The position numbers were made by a program, and so were the translations under genes. This document shows, in pieces, positions 53,593-63,498 of a stretch of DNA of 64,000 bases; position 1 is the first letter of the stretch, and each line of letters opens with the position of its first letter. The notes beneath the pieces are model-generated. The model made no database searches. It was not told where the DNA came from and saw nothing but the letters and a program-made list of their open reading frames with translations. This stretch comes from Kosakonia pseudosacchari (GTDB taxonomy: Bacteria > Pseudomonadota > Gammaproteobacteria > Enterobacterales > Enterobacteriaceae). The DNA is taken from contig NZ_FXWP01000010.1 of NCBI RefSeq assembly GCF_900184035.1, forward strand, positions 1 to 64,000, in the 5' to 3' direction.

Positions 53593-55929
53593 ATGAAGCA
53601 AATCCGTTTACTGGCGCAATATTACGTCGACCTGATGATGAAGCTAGGTCTGGTGCGTTTTTCCATGTTGCTTGCGTTGGCGCTAGTGGTGCTGGCCATC
53701 GTGGTGCAAATGGCCGTTACCATGGTGTTGCAGGGGCAAGTGGAAAGCATTGATGTTATTCGCTCCATCTTTTTTGGCCTGCTGATTACGCCGTGGGCGG
53801 TCTATTTCTTATCGGTAGTGGTTGAGCAGCTCGAAGAGTCGCGTCAGCGTTTGTCGCGGCTGGTTGAGAAACTGGAAGAAATGCGCGAGCGTGACCTGAA
53901 GCTCAATGTGCAGTTGAAAGACAATATTGCCAAGCTTAACCAGGAGATCAGCGACCGCGAGAAAGCGGAAGCAGAGCGCCAGGAAACCTTTGAACAGTTA
54001 AAAATAGAGATGCAGGAGCGTGAGCAGACGCAAATCCAGCTCGAACAGCAATCCTCTTTTCTGCGTTCCTTCCTCGACGCCTCGCCGGATCTGGTGTTCT
54101 ATCGCAACGAAGATAAAGAGTTCTCCGGCTGTAACCGGGCGATGGAGCTGCTAACCGGTAAGAGCGAGAAACAGCTTATTCATCTTAAACCGCAGGATGT
54201 CTATTCCCCGGAAGCGGCGGAAAAAGTGATTGAAACCGACGAGAAAGTCTTCCGTCACAACGTCTCTTTAACCTACGAACAGTGGCTGGATTACCCGGAT
54301 GGTCGCAAAGCCTGTTTCGAGATCCGCAAAGTGCCTTATTACGATCGCGTGGGTAAACGCCACGGACTGATGGGCTTTGGTCGCGATATCACTGAGCGTA
54401 AACGCTACCAGGACGCGCTTGAGCGTGCCAGCCGGGATAAGACTACCTTTATTTCCACTATCAGCCACGAACTGCGTACGCCGCTGAATGGCATTGTTGG
54501 GTTAAGCCGGATCCTGTTGGATACCGATTTAACGCAAGAGCAGGAAAAATACCTGAAGACAATCCATGTCTCCGCCGTAACGCTCGGCAACATTTTCAAC
54601 GATATTATCGACATGGATAAAATGGAGCGGCGCAAAGTTCAGTTGGATAACCAACCGCTTGATTTCACCAGCTTCCTGGCCGATCTGGAAAACCTCTCCG
54701 CCCTGCAGGCGCACCAGAAAGGGTTGCGCTTTGTCCTTGAGCCCACGTTGCCACTGCCGCATCAGGTCATTACGGACGGTACGCGTTTGCGCCAGATCCT
54801 GTGGAACCTTATCAGTAACGCCGTCAAATTTACCCGTGAAGGGCAGGTGGAGGTGCGCGTGCGTTACGACGAAGGCGATATGCTGCACTTTGAAGTGCAG
54901 GATTCCGGGATCGGTATTCCGCGCGATGAGCAGGATAAAATTTTCGCCATGTATTACCAGGTGAAAGACAGCCACGGCGGTAAACCGGCGACGGGCACTG
55001 GCATTGGCCTGGCCGTTTCACGCCGTCTGGCGAAGAACATGGGCGGCGACATTACCGTCAGCAGTGAGCCGGGGGCGGGTTCAATATTTACGCTGACCAT
55101 TCACGCACCGGCGGTGGCGGAAGAAGTTGAAGACGCGTTTGAAGATGATGATATGCCGCTTCCGGCGTTACATGTGCTGCTGGTAGAAGATATCGAGCTG
55201 AACGTGATTGTCGCGCGTTCGGTGCTGGAAAAACTGGGCAGCAGCGTGGATGTCGCCATGACCGGCACTGCCGCGCTGGAGATGTTCACGCCGGGTGAAT
55301 ACGATTTGGTGTTGCTGGACATTCAGTTGCCGGATATGACCGGGTTGGATATTTCACGGGAGTTGACCCGCCGTTACGCGCGTGAGGAGTTACCGCCGCT
55401 GGTGGCGCTTACCGCCAACGTGCTGAAAGACAAACAGGAATACCTCGATGCGGGCATGGATGATGTACTGAGCAAACCGCTGGCAGTCCCGGCATTAACT
55501 GCCATGATTAAAAAGTTCTGGGATGCGAGTGAAAGTGAGGAGGAACCGGTGACAACCATGGACAACAGTAAAGTACAAACGCTGCTTGATACCGCCATGC
55601 TTGAGCAATATATCGAGCTGGTCGGGCCGAAATTAATTACCGACGGACTGGATGTGTTTGAAAAAATGATGCCGGGCTATTTGAGCGTGCTTGAATCAAA
55701 CCTGACCGCGCGCGACCAAAAAGGGATTGTGGAAGAGGGCCATAAAATTAAAGGCGCTGCGGGTTCTGTCGGGCTGCGTCATTTGCAACAGCTTGGTCAG
55801 CAGATTCAGTCCCCCGATCTGCCTGCGTGGTGGGATAACGTCGGTGACTGGGTGGAAGAGATGAAGCAGGAGTGGCGCAACGATGTGGCGGTGTTAAAAG
55901 CCTGGGTAGCGGACGCTGGAAAAAAATGA
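53593..55929 (+). CDS. arcB: Aerobic respiration sensor kinase ArcB
   Basis: A 778-residue tripartite histidine kinase of the ArcAB system that reads the redox state of the quinone pool. Two membrane helices (about 25-45 and 58-77) are followed by a coiled coil with linker, a PAS domain (about 155-265) with the redox cysteines Cys180 and Cys241, and a kinase core with His292. A receiver domain with Asp576 and an Hpt domain with His717 complete it. All phosphotransfer residues are at their E. coli positions. The start at 53593 has GAGGAAA upstream. Its last codons overlap the arcZ terminator. Confidence 0.98.
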   Translation: MKQIRLLAQYYVDLMMKLGLVRFSMLLALALVVLAIVVQMAVTMVLQGQVESIDVIRSIFFGLLITPWAVYFLSVVVEQLEESRQRLSRLVEKLEEMRERDLKLNVQLKDNIAKLNQEISDREKAEAERQETFEQLKIEMQEREQTQIQLEQQSSFLRSFLDASPDLVFYRNEDKEFSGCNRAMELLTGKSEKQLIHLKPQDVYSPEAAEKVIETDEKVFRHNVSLTYEQWLDYPDGRKACFEIRKVPYYDRVGKRHGLMGFGRDITERKRYQDALERASRDKTTFISTISHELRTPLNGIVGLSRILLDTDLTQEQEKYLKTIHVSAVTLGNIFNDIIDMDKMERRKVQLDNQPLDFTSFLADLENLSALQAHQKGLRFVLEPTLPLPHQVITDGTRLRQILWNLISNAVKFTREGQVEVRVRYDEGDMLHFEVQDSGIGIPRDEQDKIFAMYYQVKDSHGGKPATGTGIGLAVSRRLAKNMGGDITVSSEPGAGSIFTLTIHAPAVAEEVEDAFEDDDMPLPALHVLLVEDIELNVIVARSVLEKLGSSVDVAMTGTAALEMFTPGEYDLVLLDIQLPDMTGLDISRELTRRYAREELPPLVALTANVLKDKQEYLDAGMDDVLSKPLAVPALTAMIKKFWDASESEEEPVTTMDNSKVQTLLDTAMLEQYIELVGPKLITDGLDVFEKMMPGYLSVLESNLTARDQKGIVEEGHKIKGAAGSVGLRHLQQLGQQIQSPDLPAWWDNVGDWVEEMKQEWRNDVAVLKAWVADAGKK

Positions 55930-56041
55930 CCCCGGATTAACCGGGGTGCGCGAATACTGCGCCAACACCAGGGAAATCGTGGCTGCGCCGTAATTGAGTT
56001 GTTTTTTTGCAAGGGCGTAGCCTGAAAAAATTCGACCACAC
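55921..56041 (-). ncRNA. arcZ: Hfq-dependent small RNA ArcZ
   Basis: The minus strand downstream of arcB carries the conserved ArcZ 3' part: GGCGCAGCC, then GATTTCCCTGGTGTTGGCG, CAGTATTCGCGC, and the terminator CCCCGG-TTAAT-CCGGGG-TCATTTTTT. These match E. coli ArcZ, which activates rpoS translation and represses flhDC and others, and is itself repressed by ArcA. The U-tract lies in the final arcB lysine codons, so the two convergent genes overlap by a few bases. The 5' end near 56041 is set by analogy with the 121-nt E. coli RNA, and this half is much less conserved. Confidence 0.9.
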
Positions 56042-56167
56042 GCACATAAGATAGCAAATCTTAAATGATTTGTTACATCAATCAGTGAAATGTGTGAAGC
56101 AAGGCTCCCTTATCAAAATTTTTAATTATCATCAGTATGTTAGTGCGTTGCATAAAGGATGAGCAAA

Positions 56168-56821
56168 ATGAAAAAAGTCGGCGTGATTCTCAGCGGTGCA
56201 GGCGTGTATGACGGCTCGGAGATTCATGAAGCGGTGATTACGCTGTTAGCCATTGCCCGTCATGGTGCGCAGGCGGTCTGTTTCGCCCCCGATAAATGGC
56301 AAAGCGATGTGGTAAATCACGTCACGGGCGAAACGCTGGCTGAGCGACGTAATGTGCTGATTGAAGCCGCCCGTATTGCTCGTGGTAATGTCCAGCCGTT
56401 ATCGCAGGCATCTGCAAACGATCTGGATGCGCTGATTGTACCGGGTGGTTTTGGCGCGGCGAAAAATCTCAGTAACTTTGCCAGCCTCGGCAGTGAATGC
56501 ACCGTTGACAGCAGTCTTAAAACGCTGGCGCTGGAGATGCATGAGGCAGGAAAACCGCTCGGTTTTATGTGCATCGCACCGGCGATGTTGCCGAAAATTT
56601 TCGATTTTCCACTACGCCTGACGATCGGCACGGATATTGATACCGCAGAAGTGCTGGAAGAGATGGGGGCCGAGCATGTGCCGTGCCCGGTCGACGATAT
56701 TGTTGTCGACGAAGAACACAAAGTAGTAACGACGCCTGCATATATGCTGGCGGAAGACATCGCGCAGGCTGCTTCCGGTATCGAAAAGCTGGTAGCGCGC
56801 GTGCTGGTGCTGGCCGAATGA
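56168..56821 (+). CDS. elbB: Glyoxalase ElbB (DJ-1/PfpI family)
   Basis: A 217-residue class I glutamine-amidotransferase-like protein of the DJ-1/PfpI superfamily. E. coli ElbB shows weak glyoxalase activity and was linked to isoprenoid synthesis. Conserved parts are [31 protein letters not shown] and the nucleophile elbow [13 protein letters not shown] (Cys near residue 135). The ATG at 56168 is chosen for its AAAGGA at 8-base spacing; another ATG nine bases earlier is possible. Its end overlaps the mtgA start (ATGA). Confidence 0.93.
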   Translation: MKKVGVILSGAGVYDGSEIHEAVITLLAIARHGAQAVCFAPDKWQSDVVNHVTGETLAERRNVLIEAARIARGNVQPLSQASANDLDALIVPGGFGAAKNLSNFASLGSECTVDSSLKTLALEMHEAGKPLGFMCIAPAMLPKIFDFPLRLTIGTDIDTAEVLEEMGAEHVPCPVDDIVVDEEHKVVTTPAYMLAEDIAQAASGIEKLVARVLVLAE

Positions 56822-57549
56822 GGAAATGGTTTCGCGGTCCGCTGAAAGCCACTTTTAAGCGTATTGCTCTGCGGGTGTTATGCGTACTGGCGCTCTTCTG
56901 GGGGGGCGGCATTGTGCTGTTCAGTTTCCTGCCGGTTCCTTTTTCCGCCGTGATGGTGGAACGCCAGTTGGGCGCGTGGTTTAGCGGCGACTTTGGCTAT
57001 GTCGCGCATTCCGACTGGGTCGGTATGGATGATATTTCGCCGTGGATGGCGCTGGCCGTGGTGGCCGCTGAAGATCAGCGTTTTCCTGAACACTGGGGGC
57101 TGGATTTTAGCGCCATTGAGAAAGCGCTCTCACATAACGAGCGGCATGAGAACCGTATTCGCGGTGCCTCGACGATCTCACAACAGACGGTGAAAAACCT
57201 GCTGCTATGGGATGGAAAAAGCTGGGTGCGCAAAGGGCTGGAAGCAGGGCTGACGCTAGGGATGGAAGCCGTGTGGACCAAGCGGCGGATCCTGACCGTG
57301 TACCTGAATATCGCAGAGTTCGGGGACGGCGTATTTGGTGTCGAGGAGGCCTCGCAGCGCTATTTTCATAAACCGGCGAGCCGCTTAACCATGTCAGAAG
57401 CGGCGCTACTGGCCGCCGTATTGCCAAATCCGATTCGTTTTCAGGCCGCCGCGCCCTCTGGCTATGTACGCAGCCGTCAGGCATGGATCCTGCGGCAGAT
57501 GCGGCAACTGGGTGGGGAAGCGTTCTTAGCGCGCAACAAGTTGTACTAA
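56818..57549 (+). CDS. mtgA: Monofunctional biosynthetic peptidoglycan transglycosylase
   Basis: A 243-residue inner-membrane enzyme that polymerises glycan strands from lipid II. A membrane anchor (about 18-38) is followed by the GT51 domain with the catalytic Glu85 in [12 protein letters not shown], the [13 protein letters not shown] motif and the [14 protein letters not shown] region. No transpeptidase domain is attached. It overlaps the elbB stop codon by four bases and ends one base from the end of convergent npr. Confidence 0.96.
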   Translation: MRKWFRGPLKATFKRIALRVLCVLALFWGGGIVLFSFLPVPFSAVMVERQLGAWFSGDFGYVAHSDWVGMDDISPWMALAVVAAEDQRFPEHWGLDFSAIEKALSHNERHENRIRGASTISQQTVKNLLLWDGKSWVRKGLEAGLTLGMEAVWTKRRILTVYLNIAEFGDGVFGVEEASQRYFHKPASRLTMSEAALLAAVLPNPIRFQAAAPSGYVRSRQAWILRQMRQLGGEAFLARNKLY

Positions 57550-57550
57550 A

Positions 57551-57823
57551 TTAATCTTCATCAAACCCGGCGTTAAACAGTGCAATCACAGCTGCCAGCG
57601 CTTCTTCTTCCTGCGGGCCGCTGGCCTCCACTTCAATTTGCCGACCTTTTGCAGAATCCAGCATCAGCAGCGCAATCACGCTGCTGGCTTCTGCTTCGGT
57701 GCCTTCATCATTGCGCAGCAGCACTTCCGCATCGAAGCCCTGTACCAGTTCAAACAGTTTCATGGCCGGGCGCGCATGCATCCCCAGCTTATTGGTGATC
57801 TCAACGGTTTGTTTTACGGTCAT
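57551..57823 (-). CDS. npr: Nitrogen-PTS phosphocarrier NPr
   Basis: A 90-residue HPr-like carrier (PtsO) that passes phosphate from EI-Ntr to EIIA-Ntr. The active His16 is in [12 protein letters not shown], and the conserved serine segment is [11 protein letters not shown]. Its start overlaps the rapZ end by four bases, so they are coupled. It is the last gene of the rpoN-hpf-ptsN-rapZ-npr cluster. Confidence 0.97.
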   Translation of the reverse strand: MTVKQTVEITNKLGMHARPAMKLFELVQGFDAEVLLRNDEGTEAEASSVIALLMLDSAKGRQIEVEASGPQEEEALAAVIALFNAGFDED

Positions 57824-58674
57824 GTTTTGCGTTTTTCCAGCGTACGGTGACGGGATTGAACGTTCTTACCGCGCGAGCGGAAATAATCCGCCAGTTGTTC
57901 GGCGACATAGACGGAGCGATGTTTACCGCCGGTACAACCGATGGCCACGGTCAGGTAACTACGGTTGTTGGTCTCCAGCATCGGTAGCCACAACTCGAGA
58001 TAACTACGCGTCTGGTAGATAAAATTGTGCACTTCCGTATGTCTGTCGAGGAACGCCGCGACGGGTTTGTCGAGGCCGGTCATCGGGCGCAATTTAGGAT
58101 CCCAGTGCGGGTTCGGCAGGAAGCGAACGTCAAAGACGTAATCCGCATCGATAGGAATACCATGTTTGAAACCGAAGGATTCAAACACCATGGTCAGTTC
58201 ACGTTCGCGCTTACCTAACAGGCGCGTACGCAGCATTTCTGCCAGTTCATGCACCGACATTTCCGACGTATCGACAATCAGATCCGCACGTGAACGCAGC
58301 GGCTCCAGCAAGTTGCTCTCTTCGTCAATCGCGCTTTCAAGCGACAGATTTTTACTGGAAAGTGGATGCAGGCGACGCGTATCGCTGTAACGGCGGATGA
58401 GCGTGTTGCGATCGGCATCGAGAAACAATAACTGCGGTGAAAAGGCATCCGGCAGATTGCTCATCGCCTGTTCAAAAATTTCCGGTGACTCCGGCATATT
58501 TCGCACATCGATACTGACAGCAGCGGAAGTCTGGCGCTCGGCAAGCGTCTGCGCCAGCTCTGGCAGTAGCACGACCGGCAGGTTGTCGACGCAATAAAAA
58601 CCCATATCTTCCAGGGCGCGCAGAGCGACGGATTTCCCTGAACCCGAACGACCACTGACGATCATCAGGACCAT
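57820..58674 (-). CDS. rapZ: RNase adaptor RapZ
   Basis: A 284-residue RNA-binding adaptor that brings the sRNA GlmZ to RNase E and senses glucosamine-6-phosphate, thereby setting GlmS levels for cell-wall precursors. The N-terminal kinase-like domain has Walker [13 protein letters not shown] (about 7-18). The C-terminal domain has [18 protein letters not shown] and a basic tail ([17 protein letters not shown]) for RNA binding. It lies between ptsN and npr as usual. Confidence 0.97.
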   Translation of the reverse strand: MVLMIVSGRSGSGKSVALRALEDMGFYCVDNLPVVLLPELAQTLAERQTSAAVSIDVRNMPESPEIFEQAMSNLPDAFSPQLLFLDADRNTLIRRYSDTRRLHPLSSKNLSLESAIDEESNLLEPLRSRADLIVDTSEMSVHELAEMLRTRLLGKRERELTMVFESFGFKHGIPIDADYVFDVRFLPNPHWDPKLRPMTGLDKPVAAFLDRHTEVHNFIYQTRSYLELWLPMLETNNRSYLTVAIGCTGGKHRSVYVAEQLADYFRSRGKNVQSRHRTLEKRKT

Positions 58675-58719
58675 GAACCATTTCTCCTCAGTACAACTGA
58701 TAAAAAGGTTTCCTTCCCG

Positions 58720-59211
58720 TTACGCATCGTCGCTTTCACCTTCCGTCTGCGTGATGATTTGATATAGCTCTTCATCACTTTGCGCGCTGCGCAGGCGCCG
58801 GCAGATAGTCTTGTCCGCCAGCCTTTTGGCGACCAGCGAGAGCGTATGCAGATGCGTTTTGGTTTGATCCGCTGGCACCAACAGGGCAAACAGCAGATCG
58901 ACAGGCTGATTATCGATAGCGTCGAAGGCAATGGGCGTTTCGAGTTGCACAAAAACGCCAACGGCGCGAAGCGTGTCTTCTTCAAGCTTACCGTGAGGAA
59001 TGGCGATACCGTTTCCAATGCCGGTGCTGCCCATTTTCTCGCGCGTAAGAATCGCTTCAAAGACGACTTGTGGCGGTAAGCCTAACTGTTTTGCCGCCAG
59101 TTCACTGATGATTTCCAGAGCACGTTTTTTACTCTGGCAGTGAACGCCGCTACGGGTACATTCCTGGTTAAGGACATTGCTCAATTGAAGAGCGGAATCG
59201 TTATTCATCAT
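58720..59211 (-). CDS. ptsN: Nitrogen-PTS enzyme IIA
   Basis: A 163-residue EIIA-Ntr regulator, phosphorylated on His73 (GIAIPHGKLEED) by NPr. It controls potassium transport through TrkA and KdpD and affects envelope and nitrogen functions. Length equals the E. coli protein. It is separated from hpf by 81 bases containing a perfect stem-loop, and from rapZ by 45 bases. Confidence 0.97.
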   Translation of the reverse strand: MMNNDSALQLSNVLNQECTRSGVHCQSKKRALEIISELAAKQLGLPPQVVFEAILTREKMGSTGIGNGIAIPHGKLEEDTLRAVGVFVQLETPIAFDAIDNQPVDLLFALLVPADQTKTHLHTLSLVAKRLADKTICRRLRSAQSDEELYQIITQTEGESDDA

Positions 59212-59240
59212 AATTTCACCTGAGCGACGCCAGAGCCAGC

Positions 59241-59265
59241 CACCCTACCGGGTTGCGGTAGGGTG
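59241..59265 (-). repeat. Perfect stem-loop between hpf and ptsN
   Basis: CACCCTACC and GGTAGGGTG form a perfect nine-base-pair stem with a seven-base loop, in the gap between the hpf stop and the ptsN start. No U-tract follows on the minus strand, so processing or partial termination is more likely than full termination. Confidence 0.7.
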
Positions 59266-59292
59266 CAACGCGCCAGACGGACGCTCGGACAA

Positions 59293-59580
59293 TTAGTGCT
59301 GTTTCAGTTTATCTTTATGCTTCGTGAGCTGCCGCGCCAGTTTATCGATCAAACCGTCGATAGCAGCGTACATATCCTGCCCTTCCGCACTGGCATGCAA
59401 CTCGCCGCCATTGACATGGAGCGTCGCATCCGAGGTGTGAGTCACTTTCTCCACTTTCAACACAATATAGACCTGATTAATCCTTTCGAAATACTGTTCA
59501 AGTTTGGCGAATTTATTGGTCACAAATTCACGCAGAGCATCAGTGATCTCGACGTTTTGTCCTGTGATGTTAAGCTGCAT
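59293..59580 (-). CDS. hpf: Ribosome hibernation promoting factor
   Basis: A 95-residue short-form HPF that converts 90S into 100S ribosome dimers in stationary phase. The beta-alpha-beta-beta-beta-alpha fold is recognisable, starting MQLNITGQNVEITDALREFV with a basic C-terminus (KLARQLTKHKDKLKQH). The start at 59580 matches E. coli; the longer frame would add 28 residues. It follows rpoN by 22 bases. Confidence 0.96.
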   Translation of the reverse strand: MQLNITGQNVEITDALREFVTNKFAKLEQYFERINQVYIVLKVEKVTHTSDATLHVNGGELHASAEGQDMYAAIDGLIDKLARQLTKHKDKLKQH

Positions 59581-59602
59581 AGTGTCTTCCTTATCGGTTG
59601 GG

Positions 59603-61036
59603 TCAAACCAGCTGTTTACGCTGATTCGACGGCGGAATGGATAAAGATTCTCGATACTTCGCAACGGTACGCCGCGCCACCATGATTCCTTGATCGGAAA
59701 GCAGGGTCGTCAGCTTACTGTCGCTCAGCGGTTTTGCAGGGTTTTCTGCGGCGATCAATTTCTTCACCAGCGCGCGAATAGCGGTAGAGGAGGCTTCGCC
59801 ACCACCTTCGGTATTTACATGGCTGGAGAAGAAATACTTCAGCTCGAAAATGCCGCGAGGACTGTGCAGGTACTTCTGGGTCGTTACACGAGAAATCGTC
59901 GACTCGTGCATCTCGACGGCCTGGGCGATATCGGCCAGCACCATCGGTTTCATAAATTCTTCGCCTTGTTCAAAAAAGGCTTGCTGCTGCTCCACAATGC
60001 AGCGGCTAACGCGCAACAGCGTGTCGTTGCGGCTCTCGAGGCTTTTGATCAACCACTTCGCTTCCTGCAAATTACTGCGGATGAACTGATTATCGGCATC
60101 GTTACGAGCGCCGCCGCCCATTGCGGCATAATGCTGGTTGATTTGCAGACGTGGAATGCTGTCGGAGTTCAGCTCCACCGTCCAGCGGCCGTTATGTTTG
60201 CGCACCAGAACATCCGGAATCACATATTCCGGTTCGCTGGTCTGGATCGACTGACCAGGGCGCGGATCCAGAGACTGGATCAGATTTACCGCCTCTTTCA
60301 GTACTTCTTCTTTCAGACGCGTCACGCGCATCAGAGTGCGGAAATCGTGATTGGCGAGCAGATCCAGGTGATCGCTAATGATAAGCCGGGCTTCTTCACA
60401 CCACGGTGTCTCTTTGGCGAACTGCGAGAGCTGGATCAGCAGGCAATCGCGCAGATCTCGTGCGGCAACACCAACGGGATCGAAGCGTTGAATGCGTTTT
60501 AGCACTGCCTCGACTTCATCAAGCCCTACGTCGTCATTGCCCATGCTTTCCAGCACTTCTTCCAGCGAAACGGTGAGATAGCCTGTTTCGTCAACGGCAT
60601 CGACAATCGACGTTGCGATAGCACGATCGGTGTCAGAGAAGGGCGTCAACCCTACCTGCCACATCAGATAATCCTGTAGTGACTGCGTGGTTTCGCCCTG
60701 ATAGATAGGCAATTCATCGTCAATGTAGTCGTGGCTGCTGCCGGAAGGGGTGCCAGCGGTGTAAATTTCATCCCAGCTGGCATCCAGCGGCAACTCATCC
60801 GGCATCTCTTTTTGCTCAAGAGCGTCAACGGTATCCAGACCGTCATTTTCCTGAACCTGCTGGCTATCGACTTCCTCGTGAAGGTCAGTTTGTTCCAGCA
60901 AAGGATTACTCTCCAGCGCTTGCTGAAGTTCCTGCTGAAGTTCCAACGTGGACAACTGCAGCAGACGGATGGCCTGTTGCAGTTGTGGCGTCATGGCTAG
61001 CTGTTGGCTAAGCCTTAGTTGCAAACCTTGCTTCAT
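59603..61036 (-). CDS. rpoN: RNA polymerase sigma-54 factor
   Basis: A 477-residue sigma factor for nitrogen and other enhancer-dependent genes, such as the yhdW promoter in this window. Region I (about 1-50) is glutamine/leucine-rich, region II is acidic, and the core-binding part (about 110-300) follows. Near the C-terminus are a helix-turn-helix and the RpoN box [10 protein letters not shown] that reads the -24 element. The start at 61036 gives [13 protein letters not shown] as in E. coli; a frame eight residues longer is open. Confidence 0.97.
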   Translation of the reverse strand: MKQGLQLRLSQQLAMTPQLQQAIRLLQLSTLELQQELQQALESNPLLEQTDLHEEVDSQQVQENDGLDTVDALEQKEMPDELPLDASWDEIYTAGTPSGSSHDYIDDELPIYQGETTQSLQDYLMWQVGLTPFSDTDRAIATSIVDAVDETGYLTVSLEEVLESMGNDDVGLDEVEAVLKRIQRFDPVGVAARDLRDCLLIQLSQFAKETPWCEEARLIISDHLDLLANHDFRTLMRVTRLKEEVLKEAVNLIQSLDPRPGQSIQTSEPEYVIPDVLVRKHNGRWTVELNSDSIPRLQINQHYAAMGGGARNDADNQFIRSNLQEAKWLIKSLESRNDTLLRVSRCIVEQQQAFFEQGEEFMKPMVLADIAQAVEMHESTISRVTTQKYLHSPRGIFELKYFFSSHVNTEGGGEASSTAIRALVKKLIAAENPAKPLSDSKLTTLLSDQGIMVARRTVAKYRESLSIPPSNQRKQLV

Positions 61037-61084
61037 ATTCAGAGCAGCACTCTCCGACAAAAAACGTCAATAAACCCTACCCTA

Positions 61085-61810
61085 TCAGAGTCTGAAGTCT
61101 TCCCCAAGATACACGCGCTTAACGTGTTCGTCTTCAAGGATTTGCTGCGGTGTTCCATGCGCAATGAGATGCCCCTGACTGACGATATAAGCACGCTCAC
61201 ACACTGCCAGCGTTTCACGAACGTTATGGTCAGTAATCAGCACGCCGAGGCCGCTGTCACGCAGGTGCTCAATGATACGTTTGATATCAATAACGGAGAT
61301 CGGGTCGACGCCGGCAAACGGTTCATCCAGCAGGATAAATTTCGGGTTCGCCGCCAGCGCGCGGGCGATTTCCACACGGCGACGTTCACCACCGGAGAGC
61401 GATTGGCCCATGTTGTCGCGCAGATGTTCGATGTGAAACTCTTCCATCAGCTCATTAGCGCGATCTTCGCGTTGCTCTGTGGTCAGGTCATCGCGGATTT
61501 GCAGGACGGCCATCAGGTTATCGTAGACGCTCAGGCGGCGAAAAATCGAGGCTTCTTGCGGAAGGTAACCAATACCGCGGCGCGCACGCGCATGCAACGG
61601 CAGCAGGCTGATATCTTCGTCATCAATAATGATGTTGCCGGCGTCACGCGACACAATACCCACCACCATATAAAAGGTGGTGGTTTTCCCTGCGCCGTTA
61701 GGGCCAAGCAGGCCGACGATTTCGCCAGAGTTGACGGTCAGACTGACATCCTCAACTACGCGACGGCCTTTATAAGCCTTGGCGAGATTCTTTGCAGTTA
61801 ATGTTGCCAT
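61085..61810 (-). CDS. lptB: Lipopolysaccharide export ATPase LptB
   Basis: A 241-residue ABC ATPase that powers extraction of LPS from the inner membrane with LptFG. Walker [12 protein letters not shown] (about 37-47), Q-loop, signature [13 protein letters not shown], Walker [14 protein letters not shown] and the switch His in ITDHNVRET are all present. It follows lptA by 6 bases and precedes rpoN by 48 bases, as in E. coli. Confidence 0.98.
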   Translation of the reverse strand: MATLTAKNLAKAYKGRRVVEDVSLTVNSGEIVGLLGPNGAGKTTTFYMVVGIVSRDAGNIIIDDEDISLLPLHARARRGIGYLPQEASIFRRLSVYDNLMAVLQIRDDLTTEQREDRANELMEEFHIEHLRDNMGQSLSGGERRRVEIARALAANPKFILLDEPFAGVDPISVIDIKRIIEHLRDSGLGVLITDHNVRETLAVCERAYIVSQGHLIAHGTPQQILEDEHVKRVYLGEDFRL

Positions 61811-61816
61811 AACGAA

Positions 61817-62377
61817 TTAGTTACTCTTTTTTTGCGCCGGAGCCGGGGTTTGTTTGTTGCTCTTATCCTGCAACTGCGACGGAACCAGAACGGTGGTCAC
61901 GCGTTTGCCTTTGTCGCTGAACGCCTGCATTTTCTGCTCTTTCACCAGATAAGTGATTTTGTCACCGGTGATATTGCTATCCAGCTGTTCCAGATAGGCG
62001 TTACCAGTCAGCACAACGAAATCTTTTTCCAGTTCGTAATGCATCTGCGAGGAGTGGCCCTTAACGGGTTTGCCATTGTCCTGCATTTGGTAAAACGTCG
62101 CCGGGTTGCCGTAACCGTCAATGATCTCTTTACCTTGCTGACCACCCGGACGGGTAACGACGACTTTGTCGGCATTAATTTTAATTGTTCCCTGGGTTAC
62201 CACGACGTTGCCAGTGAAGGTCACGACATTACCCTGCATATCCAGCGACTGCTGATCGGAGTCGATATGGATAGGCTGATCGGTATCCCCGGTCACGGCG
62301 AGCGCCGGAAGCGCGGCGGCCAAAAGCGTGGTGGCCAATACAAGATTAAGGCTGCGTTTGTTTGTTTTGAATTTCAT
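61817..62377 (-). CDS. lptA: Periplasmic LPS-bridge protein LptA
   Basis: A 186-residue periplasmic protein that forms the LPS bridge between LptC and LptD. A signal peptide (about 1-27, ending AALPALA) is followed by the OstA beta-jellyroll (about 30-160). The start at 62377 gives MKFKTNKRSLNLVL as in E. coli; an in-frame ATG seven codons upstream is less likely. It overlaps the end of lptC by 32 bases. Confidence 0.96.
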   Translation of the reverse strand: MKFKTNKRSLNLVLATTLLAAALPALAVTGDTDQPIHIDSDQQSLDMQGNVVTFTGNVVVTQGTIKINADKVVVTRPGGQQGKEIIDGYGNPATFYQMQDNGKPVKGHSSQMHYELEKDFVVLTGNAYLEQLDSNITGDKITYLVKEQKMQAFSDKGKRVTTVLVPSQLQDKSNKQTPAPAQKKSN

Positions 62378-62921
62378 AGAAGCTTCTAACCTTTTCAATC
62401 AGCTCGGCGTTTTTGCTGCGTAAGTTGCCGCGCATTTTCAGGCCGGTGGAATTAAATGTTGTACCGTACAACGTGACCTGATCATTCGAGGTAACATCCT
62501 GCGTTACCAGGTTAATCTGGGCGTTATCCGTGGTGATTTTTCGCAGCTGGGCGTCCGCCGTCAGCGCATTAACTTCAACATGTCCATAAAGATAAAGCAT
62601 TTTGTCATCGGTCAGCTTTGCTTTGTCTGACTTTATCGACCAGGTTGGAACCTTATTCTCGTCGAACGTTGTCAATACTGGCTGCGCGAACCAACTCACA
62701 CCTTCAGCAGAAAAGTATTCCACATTCTGCGCGATAAGCCGGTAGTTAAGTGCCCCTTCCGGGCTATAAACCACCGTATCCGTATGTTGGCTTTTGTAAG
62801 TCGGGTCGGCAGTATTGGTGGCGACCGGATCCGGCTCATCCTGAGCCGTCAGGTTGATCCCTATCAGGATCAGTGCGGCCAGCGCCAGCAGAATGATGAC
62901 CCAACGTCTGGTTTTACTCAT
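62346..62921 (-). CDS. lptC: LPS-export protein LptC
   Basis: A 191-residue bitopic inner-membrane protein that receives LPS from LptB2FG and passes it to LptA. The N-terminal helix (about 6-24) anchors a periplasmic jellyroll domain. Its start overlaps the kdsC end by four bases and its end overlaps lptA, so translation of the three genes is coupled. Length equals E. coli LptC. Confidence 0.97.
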   Translation of the reverse strand: MSKTRRWVIILLALAALILIGINLTAQDEPDPVATNTADPTYKSQHTDTVVYSPEGALNYRLIAQNVEYFSAEGVSWFAQPVLTTFDENKVPTWSIKSDKAKLTDDKMLYLYGHVEVNALTADAQLRKITTDNAQINLVTQDVTSNDQVTLYGTTFNSTGLKMRGNLRSKNAELIEKVRSFYEIQNKQTQP

Positions 62922-63484
62922 ATCGATTGCCCTTTGGCCTCATCCAGCTTACCTTGCGCCAGCAACAACAAATCACAGACTTCACGAACTGCGCCTCGGC
63001 CGCCATTAATGCGCGTAACGTAATCCACGCGCGAAAGTAGCAGCGGATGAGCATCGGCAACGGCAACGCTCAAACCAATTTCCGCCATTACTGGCCAGTC
63101 GATCAAATCATCACCCACATAAGCAACCTGCTCAGGGGTAAGCGCCAGTTTTGCCAGCAGCTCGCGGTAAGCGAGCAGTTTATCCGATTGACCTTGATAC
63201 AAGTGCTTAATCTTTAGCGTTTCGCAGCGATCTTCCACTAGTTTAGCTTTTCGCCCGGTAATGATGGCAACCTCGATATCGGAAGTGAGCGCGCAGCGGA
63301 TCCCGTAGCCATCGCGTACATTAAATGCTTTCAGCTCTTCTCCGTTGTTGCCCATATAGATGAGCCCATCAGATAACACGCCGTCCACATCCAGAATCAA
63401 CAAGCGTATTTTTTCCGCTTTCGCCATAACTTGCGTGCTTACCGGCCCATAACAGGTTGCAAGCGACGCGCCAGCATTACTCAT
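62918..63484 (-). CDS. kdsC: KDO-8-phosphate phosphatase KdsC
   Basis: A 188-residue HAD-family phosphatase that makes KDO for the LPS inner core. The catalytic DxD is in LLILDVDGVLSDG (about 30-42), motif II is in VAIITGRKAK, and the metal-binding aspartates are in YVGDDLIDWPV. It lies 14 bases after kdsD and overlaps lptC by four bases. Length equals the E. coli enzyme. Confidence 0.97.
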   Translation of the reverse strand: MSNAGASLATCYGPVSTQVMAKAEKIRLLILDVDGVLSDGLIYMGNNGEELKAFNVRDGYGIRCALTSDIEVAIITGRKAKLVEDRCETLKIKHLYQGQSDKLLAYRELLAKLALTPEQVAYVGDDLIDWPVMAEIGLSVAVADAHPLLLSRVDYVTRINGGRGAVREVCDLLLLAQGKLDEAKGQSI

Positions 63485-63498
63485 TCTTATGTCCTTCT

